NCBI RefSeq assembly: GCF_904849725.1
Contig: NC_058522.1
Coordinates: 199,127,986 to 199,191,985 of the forward strand
Length of the DNA: 64,000 bases
Origin: Hordeum vulgare subsp. vulgare
Taxonomy: Eukaryota; Streptophyta; Magnoliopsida; Poales; Poaceae
Reading direction: 5' to 3'
Shown here: one piece after another, positions 56,350 through 64,000 of the stretch
Layout: each line of letters opens with the position of its first letter
Numbering within the stretch: the first letter of the stretch is position 1
Notes under the pieces: generated by a model
The model's database searches: none
The model's input: only the letters and a program-made list of their open reading frames with translations
Told to the model about the DNA's origin: nothing
Made by a program: the position numbers and the translations under genes

Positions 56350-59300
56350 ATGTCGACTAGGGGTTTAGGATTCTTTGACACTCTTAGTTTTGATGGCATA
56401 AATTTTGATGTTTGGGTAATTTGCATGCTTAATCACTTTAGCATCATGGACCCAAATTTGGAGCGAGTTGTAGATTTGGATTTTTCTCCTCCAAAGGATT
56501 CTCAAAATATATCTTTAGAGGATGAGAAAAACTCTTATTTCAATGCTCAAGCTTCTAATGTTTTTTTGATGCTTTGAGCAATGTAGTTATATTTCAACTC
56601 ATGCCATTCTGGGATGCTCATGAGTTGTGGACAAAGCTTTAAGATAAATATGGTACTTCCAAGATTTGTGGGAATGATTGTTCTCCCTCCACCTCCGGTC
56701 GTGTGGTCTTCTCAACTTCATCTACTTTACCTACATGTGGGTTGCCACAAGGTAAATGATATGGTGAGTAGCGGAGATCATTGAAATGATGATAGTGGGC
56801 TTATTGTTGATGATCCTTCATCACTATATTATTGCAATGCTTCATATTTGGGCGTTAACACTTTGAGCACTCTAAATGTTGTACATGCTTGTGTTGATAG
56901 TCCATGCATTCCATGTAAAAACTGCTTGACTAAATCTCATGATGATATGCTTTCTATATCTTGTTGCCATGATAAAAATGTATCTATTTCCTCGAGTTGT
57001 TGTGCTAACAATGTATAGGAAATCCATCACTCCATGGAACAAGATGTGGCCTTAAATGATGCTTCAAGGGATCCCACATCATCATCTATTGTTTCTCACT
57101 TTTGACTTATGGCTAAGGCTTCAAAGGTATCTCCTACTTTGAATCCCAATATATCTCATGATGATGATGTTGATGATAATCAAGATGAGGATAAAGACGA
57201 AGAGAGTGATGGTATTGCATCCTTAGAAATTAAGGGTGAAATGATTTTTGAATCTCTTTATAAGAATAAACTTACTTCATGGAAATCATGTCTATTGCCA
57301 CTGAGGGCAAGAAATATATTGAGGAGTTGGAAGCTCATCTCGAGGAGCATGAGGCCACCATGGAGAGAATGGAAGGTCATGAGTGTGATTACACTAATGA
57401 GATCGCGGAGCTATCTCAATCTCTTCAAAATGAACAAACCATCAAGGAATCTCTTGATGAGACCTTTGCTCTAGAATTATCTAGATGAAAGGAATCTCAT
57501 GATAGAGCTCTCGATGACTATGATCACCTCGAAAATGGCTTGAAGTTGCACACCTCAAAAATGATTTGGAACTAAAAATGATAAGCTTGAAGTTGCACAT
57601 ACTAAATGATAACCCACAAGTGTAGGGGATCACAACAGTTTTCGAGGGTAGAGTATTCAACCCAAATTTGTTGATTCGACACAAGGGGAAGCCAAAAATA
57701 TTCTCGAGTATTAGCAGTTGAGTTGTCAATTCAACCACACTTGAAAGACTTAGTATCTACAACAAAGTTTCAGTAGCAAAGTAGTGTGATAGTAATAGTA
57801 GCAACGGTAACAGTAGCAGTAGTGACAACAGTAGCGGTAACAGTAGCAATAGTGACAGCAGTAGCGGTAAAGTAACTTAGCAAGGACGAGTAGGAAAAGA
57901 CTCGTAGGCATTGGATCGGTGATGGATAATTATGTCGGATGACATTCATCATGTAACAGTTATAACATAGGGTGATATGCAACTAGCTCCAGTTCGTCAA
58001 TGTAATGTAGGCATGTATTCCGTATTTAATCATACGTGCTTATGGAAAAGAACTTGCATGCCATCTATTGTCCATCCCTCCCGTGGCAGCGGGCTCCTAA
58101 TGGAAACTAAGGGATATTAAGGTCTCCTTTTAATAGAGAACCGGAACAAAAAATTAGCACATAGTGAATACATGAACTCCTCATACTATGGTCATCACCG
58201 GGAGTGGTTCCGGTTATTGTCACTCCGGGTTTGTCGGGTCATAACACATAGTAGGTGACTACAACTTGCAAGATAGGATCAAGAACACACATATATTGAT
58301 GAAAACATAATAGGTTCAGATCTGAAATCATGGCACTCGGGCCCTAGTGACAAGCATTAAGCATAGCAAAGTAGTAGCAACATCAATCTTAGAACATAGT
58401 GGATACTAGGGATCAAACTCATCAAAACTAACTCGATTACATGATAGATCTCATCCAACCCATCACCATCCAGCAAGCCTATGATGAGATTACTCATGAA
58501 CGGTGAAGAACATCATGGAATTAGCGATGAAGGATGGTTGGTGATGACAACGACGTCAATTTCCCATCTCCAGAGCCCAGAATGGACTCCAGATCTGCCC
58601 TCCAGAGGAAGAACAGGTGGTGGCGGCGGCTCCGTGTCGTGAAATGTGATGTACTCTTCTCTCCTAATTTTTTCTGGGCGAGAGAGAATATATAGAGTTG
58701 GAGTCGGAGGCTGCGGAGCCACGAGGACCTCACAAGCCTGCCAGGCGCGGCCAGGGGGGCCCGCCTGGGCTTGTGGGCTCCTGGCTCCGCGTCTCCAGGT
58801 AATTCTGGTGCTAGTATTTTTTATATATTCCACAAAAAATCCTCGTAAATTTCCAGGTCATTCCGAGAACTTTTAGTTCCACGCAAAAACAACACCATGG
58901 CAATTCTGTTGAAAACAGCGTCAATCCGGGTTAGTTCCATTCAAATCATGCAAATTAGAGTCCAAAACAAGGGCAAAAGAGTTTGGAAAAGTAGATACGA
59001 TGGAGACGTATCACTAAACTCCTTGAGGACTATGAGGACCTCGAAAATGGCTCAAGGACTATTAAGAGTTCGCTCGTCGAACTCACCGAGTCTCATGCTC
59101 AACTTGAAGCGTAATATGCTAAAGAGCTTGCCAAGTTGCCTTCTCCTCTTATTGTTAATAATGATGCTTTTGCTACTAACTCTATTTCTTGTGAATCATC
59201 CATTTTAAAGGAGAATGTTGAGCTAAGGGCTCAACTTGAGTTGCTATCTAGCAATTACGGGAAATTGGAAGAAAGTCATATAATGCTCACAAGCTCTCAT

Positions 59301-60206
59301 GATGATCTTCTAGTATTCCATAATGTGCTAGAATTAGCTCATGAGGCTACTACTACCAAGGTAACATCAAGTAAGCCTCCTGTGGACATTAGCACTACTT
59401 CTAGTCAAAATTTTATATTGCCATGTGCTTGTCCTCATAATTCATCTACTCATAATGTTGCTACATCTTCTGATGAATTACTTTCCTTGACTTGTTTCTC
59501 TAACAATGAAGCTTATACTTCCTATAGCACTTATGTTTATACTAACCATGTAGAGGAAATCGAAGAGCTCAAGGCCCAAGTCACTTCATTGAAGAAAGAT
59601 TTGGAAAAGAGTCACGAAGGGATGTCCACACTCAACAATGTCTTGTGTGGGAAAAAATCCCCAATTGACAAAGGTGGACTTGGGTTCAACTCTAACAAGA
59701 AGAACACGTCCAAAAGCTTCAATAAGAAGGGCCAAGAACAAGTCAAGAATTGTGCCAAGATTGTTTTCTTCAAGTGCAAAATTGAAGGGCACCATGTTAG
59801 ATCTTGCCCATTAAAGAAGAAGCCCCGAAGTCACAAGCAACAAGGGAAGCGGCCACAAATTCAATCACATACTCAACTTCAAGTTGAAGAAAGGCGTCTT
59901 CCCAAGAAGACCCAAGCCAACATTCCTCAAGTTGAGAAATCAATTGGGAAGAAAGTAAAGGGTAGATGTTGCTACTTATGTCGTGAGAAGGGTCACTTCG
60001 CTTCTTCTTGCATGAGAGGTAATTTATCCAACCCAATCATTATTGATGATATCTATTCTCTTGGGAAGGATAAGGTTGGCAATGTGTTTGCCAAGTTTGT
60101 TGGTACTCAAAGTGGTGTCAAGAAAAGAACCCTTTGGGTAGCCAAGCCTATGGTGACTAACCTATTAGGAACCAACGTGGTTGGGGACAAACAAGCTCAA
60201 ACTTGA
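56350..60206 (+). pseudogene. gag: S gag, broken and split by a solo LTR
   Basis: It starts at ATG 56350 (MSTRGLGFFDTLSFDG, a Copia-type Gag head). The frame shifts in a T run near 56563 and meets further stops. Coiled-coil parts lie at 57109-57488, and the reading resumes after the solo LTR at 59014. The last part is open from 59136 to 60206. It has two zinc-knuckle regions: FKCKIEGHHVRSCP, whose preceding position reads Phe-Phe, and the complete CCHC CYLCREKGHFASSC (about 59973). The product would bind and package RNA. No protease, integrase or RT follows. The pattern resembles the long Gag of SIRE-type Copia elements. Confidence 0.8.
57607..59013 (-). mobile_element. Solo LTR of an F-like family, reverse orientation
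   Basis: The 1407-bp LTR ends TGATAACCC and GAGACGTATCA in plus reading and is flanked by the perfect duplication CTAAA (57602-57606, 59014-59018). Its sequence parallels the F LTR, including the AGTAGCAGTAG-rich stretch and the hairpin at 58731-58775. No internal region remains, as expected after LTR-LTR recombination. Confidence 0.93.
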
Positions 60207-63200
60207 TCAATAGGTGATCGTGGAGGACATTGGAGACTTGGTTTCATCTTGAAGAATTAAGGGACCTTCATAATTCATATTATCTCATGTCAAGTCATAT
60301 GGATTATCGAGTTTCTATCTTATATCCAATGTGCCTCCTTACGGTAACTTGTACTTAAATTGGTTACATTGTTAGTTACTTTCCCCTTTGCATAATGTGG
60401 TTTTGTACCATGCATAGTTTTGTATATGTGTGCTTCCAACTTGCTTATCTTGAGTAATCAAGTATGTGTATATTGGTTTAAACATCATGTACATGTGAGT
60501 CTTGCATTGAGCCTCTTTCCATCTTGTTTGTATCTTTGTTGGCTCTTTTGAGATATTAGTGGATTATCCCATTGTGAGGGAGTGATGTGCTCTGCACACC
60601 TCAAAATCCTATATATGTGTATACATGAGTAATAGCACTTAGTATTGATGTTACAAGTTTATCTAGTCTCTAGCTGGTATGTCCTGCTCATGAGAAATTC
60701 AGATTCTAAATGGTCCATTAATTATCTCTTGTTGGGTTTCATTTCCCACTTGGTAATAATGTTAGGTTATCACATTATGGGGAGTAATATGCTATGTGCA
60801 TATTACAAGCCTAGAAAATGTGTATGTTTGAGGTATTGCCACCTAGTGTTGATATTGTAAATTATCTTGTTCCTAGATATTTTTGCAATCTACCAATGGA
60901 AATTGTTTCCAATACTTCTTGTCCTTTGACAATTGGTATTCCCTTCATGTGGTAGAAATTACTAATCATCTTTACATTGGATTTTATGTTTCGTTTGTCT
61001 TCCTTGCCTCTTGTGGATTGGTTTGAACATGTCTTGTGTTTCTACAGATATAGAGAAAGTGATGATACCATCTTGTGCATTTTGTATTCAAATGGAAATT
61101 CTACATAATGCACATCCCTTGGGGGAGCTATCCTATTTTCTTTGGAACACGCTCTTTATACGTCTATCATAAAATATTTTGATCCCCATTAATTGTGTGT
61201 TGATCGGAGGAAAGTCTCGCTCTTTATGATGCTTTGTGCCATCATGAATTGTTTTAGAGGGTTTGGTTTTTTGGAACCTAGCTCTTTTGGAAACTAGATA
61301 CCTTGTGTTTATTTTCCTTCAATTGGTATCTTGTTTCCTTTTGTCTGGCATGTGTCAATGGATATCGTTCTGTGATGTATCTTTTAATTGGTATCCTTCA
61401 AGTGATAATTTTTCGTTTGGTATTTTATTTTCACATGATACCTTGTCTTTTGGTGTCTTATCAACTATGTGTTGATTTGATTTTTGAATGCCTTGAACAT
61501 GCATATTTACTATAAACATATAGTTTCTTTTGCATGCTTTCTTACCTTGACCCGATATATAGGGGAAACTCCACCGTGTCATAAATTGGGTAAAGTGTGC
61601 ATTAAATTCAATTTCATATCTATATGCACATATTTATGTGGAGTTTGTCCTATGTATTGTTGGTTTTCTAACTCTTTGGTCCCAATGAGTTTGGACACCA
61701 TTTTGTTTGTTTTGTTGTTCTAGGAATAATTGGAGAGGCATTGGATGCTCGGTCACCTACAAGGAAGGTGTTAACACCATGTGCTTATTGGAGCCAAGTT
61801 AGGATGATCAACGAACAACTATCTACTACATCAATCCAGTGCTATCTCGGTAACAAGTATCTACTTTATGCATACATTTCTTGCATTCAACCTTTCGTAG
61901 GTCGCATCATGGCATGAATTTCTTGATTCGTTCTTGTGGTATTTGTTTGCTTCCTCATAGCATTCGAACGATGATGTCTTATTGCTAGTTGGGATGTCTT
62001 TGAAGTTCATAAGTTGGAAGTTCATATTGTACAATAAGAAACTATTAGGCAATGTGCTATGCTTTCAAGCAAAGATCTTATTGGTATATTTATGACTTCC
62101 TTTTGGATATCTTGTTTGTTCCTTCTTGTAACCATTTTGGGTGTACATCTTTCTTTTTGGATATATATCATCATGATTTTCTTCTACCTAGAATCTTTTA
62201 CACATGAGAGAAGTTACATCTCTAGTTGATATCCTCTTTTCTTTCACGTCCACCGTTGCATATCCTTTTTCAATTTTTGGTGGCTTTGTGAAAGGCTTTG
62301 TCTTGAGTGCGGATCTTTTATCCTTGCATCTTGATGCACTCGTTGGTGGTGAAGATTATTTTTCCTCATATCTGTATTGACAAGGGTGTTGACATTTTGG
62401 TTGGTATCCCTTCTCTTGACAAGGTTATTATTTCCTTTCTTCACCACGGGTTGTCACAAGTGTTGGTTCTCAATTTGTTTATTAGTAAGCTTGTGAACCT
62501 ATTTGCTAGTAGTGTGTGTGTGTGAAGGATATGTGTTGCACTTTTTTCTTATTTCTTCAAGACTATATTGATGAGTAATTCTCATCCTCACCTTAGACTT
62601 CTCAAGTGCCTTGCCATGACTCAGACACATCATCTTGGTTGAGCCTACTCTTAAGTTACCTCTTTTACATGTTGCTCAACCATATGTTTTGTCCAAGTGA
62701 AATACTTATTGTCTCATCTATTTTCTTGCACTTGTTGTGTGAGTTTACTAATTTTGGGTGAGCAAAGATCCTATTTTGTGCACTTGTATCAAATACAAAA
62801 AAAATCTTATTAGTGCACAAATCATGGGGAGCTTCTCTAGTTTTGATAAAACACACCATTGTCCTTATCATAATATCTTTTATTCATGTGGTTTGAAGCA
62901 CCATATGATTGCTTGTTCCTATTGGTATCTTTTGATTGTGTGCTTCTCTCTTTTGTATGTCTTTGTGACATACGATCCTTCTTGCAATCTTTGGGTCCTC
63001 GATATAGTTCATTTTCCTCCAACGTTTATCATTGTATTTGTGTATTTATTTGCACTTTTGTTGAGAATTACACACTTTTTGGAGGACCATCTACTATATT
63101 GGCTTTCTAAACTTTTTTTCCATTTTAGCAATCGCCAACAACGGGGGAAAAGTTTAGAGAGTTTAGTTTGGTGATGCATACAGGGTTTTGCTTTTATTGC

Positions 63201-63320
63201 TTAAGCATTTACATCTTGTACGCATGCATTATAGCTTTGTATGTGTGCGCTTGGTTATGCTTATTTCCTTATATAACCTTTCTTGTACTGATTGTCATCA
63301 ATTACCAAAATGGGGGAGAT
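60207..63320 (+). other. Non-coding 3' region of S
   Basis: Over 3 kb of T-rich DNA without a believable ORF where pol would be expected. The motif TTGGTAT recurs at least seven times (for example 60934, 61322, 61389, 62399, 62921). The PPT AAAATGGGGGAGAT (63307-63320) abuts the 3' LTR. Confidence 0.7.
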
Positions 63321-64000
63321 TGTTAGAGCATATTTCTCCATATGTGGTTTTGGTAATTGATGACAATCCCTATGGACTAATGGTTTCCTTAAGTGATATT
63401 CAAAGGATTTGTCCATAGGCACTTCTTGAAGTCCATCTGTTGGTGTCAAGGAGTTTATATTATGACCAACGTGGTATTCAAGGTATTATCCAAAGATTGG
63501 TCATAAAGACACAAGGTTGATCAAGGCTAAGCAAGGAGTAAATCAAGATGATCAACACACAAAGTGTCCAAGATGTACCGAGAGGGATCAAGTGATCCCA
63601 TGGTATGGTAAGAATTGTCCATAACACTTTTGTGTACTAACCCATGGTCCTTGTGAGAGTTCTATGTGGGGTTAGGTGTGTCTCCATGGGTTTACGTCAA
63701 GAGGAAGATCTCATTCAACCTATGAAGGATAACATCAAGTGGTGATCGTCATCAAGATTGCGGTGTGCAAGTTCAAGTGGAGCATCACAAAGATATCGTG
63801 CTTGAAGCTTGTCGTCCATTGTGTTGGCAATGGTGTTGTGAAGATGTGCTGAAGAGTGGCTCACCCATAGGGAGTATGGGGGAGCAATCAACTAGTCTTT
63901 GTCAAACCGAGGCAATCAATAAAGGTGGTCCATCTTGAGGAATCCATGATCATCATCATCTAGATCAAGAGGACTAGGTGCAAGGTATATGTTTGCCCTT
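63321..64000 (+). repeat. 3' LTR of S, first 680 bp
   Basis: It matches 53921 onward with roughly 45 differences and is cut by the window end. Confidence 0.9.

Larger units (their letters stand above)
53921..64000 (+). mobile_element. Element S: Copia-type element with gag only, open at the right edge
   Basis: The 5' LTR (53921-56294), a TGGTATCAGAGC primer site, a long Gag with zinc knuckles, no pol, a PPT and the start of a 3' LTR (63321) are present. The LTR copies differ by about 6-7% over 680 bp. Retention of gag without pol makes it a non-autonomous (TR-GAG type) element. Its coding region is split by a solo LTR. Confidence 0.85.

Noticed and set aside
62244..62447. Short ORFs in 60207-63320, both strands
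   Set aside because: All are under 140 codons, AT-driven, and show no RT, integrase or protease motifs.

Overview
This window reads as intergenic DNA from a large grass genome, most likely a Triticeae species (wheat, barley or rye group). That is an inference from the kind and nesting of the LTR retrotransposons. I see no single-copy host gene, no rRNA and no intact tRNA. Almost every base belongs to LTR retrotransposons inserted into one another. Family names were not assigned because that needs a database search; lineage calls rest on the proteins. Ages and divergences are by-eye counts.

Nest, from outside to inside. (1) W: a reverse-oriented LTR retrotransposon, seen at 51008-52127 and, less certainly, 1-2362. 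(2) Y, 2363-51007 (+): an old Tat-lineage Ty3/Gypsy element with LTRs about 11% apart, broken gag and protease, only a scrap of RT, three tandem-repeat arrays and an antisense gene. (3) Inserted into Y are three Athila-like elements. X, 3931-26859 (+), is full length with target duplication CACAC. F, 32256-41950 (+), has gag-protease plus an ATHILA ORF-1-like gene but no RT or integrase; its target duplication is GTGCG. Z, 43957-50365 (-), is non-autonomous with a single unknown ORF. (4) V, 4778-17407 (+), sits inside the 5' LTR of X with target duplication ATATT. It is a young Tat-lineage element: its 550-bp LTRs differ at about 4 sites. It carries two RNase H regions, a 70-bp tandem array and a six-exon antisense gene.

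Right of W lie a decayed Z-like fragment (52128-52987), an LTR plus leader of another element (52988-53920), and S (53921 to past the window end). S is a Copia-type element with a degenerate gag, no pol and a reverse solo LTR (57607-59013, target duplication CTAAA).

The features most worth attention are these. The Athila-like elements carry internal copies of their own polypurine tract. X and F also carry an internal LTR-promoter-like module upstream of their terminal ORF, so that ORF lies in a promoter-ORF-PPT cassette. A small hairpin with an AGGA loop and compensatory changes precedes the terminal PPT in X, F and Z. A second, larger hairpin recurs in the LTRs of all Athila-like families here. 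Both Tat elements carry related antisense genes and tandem arrays of hairpin-forming units. Nonsense codons found in the Gypsy elements are all TGA or TAG, never TAA, as expected from decay by cytosine deamination.
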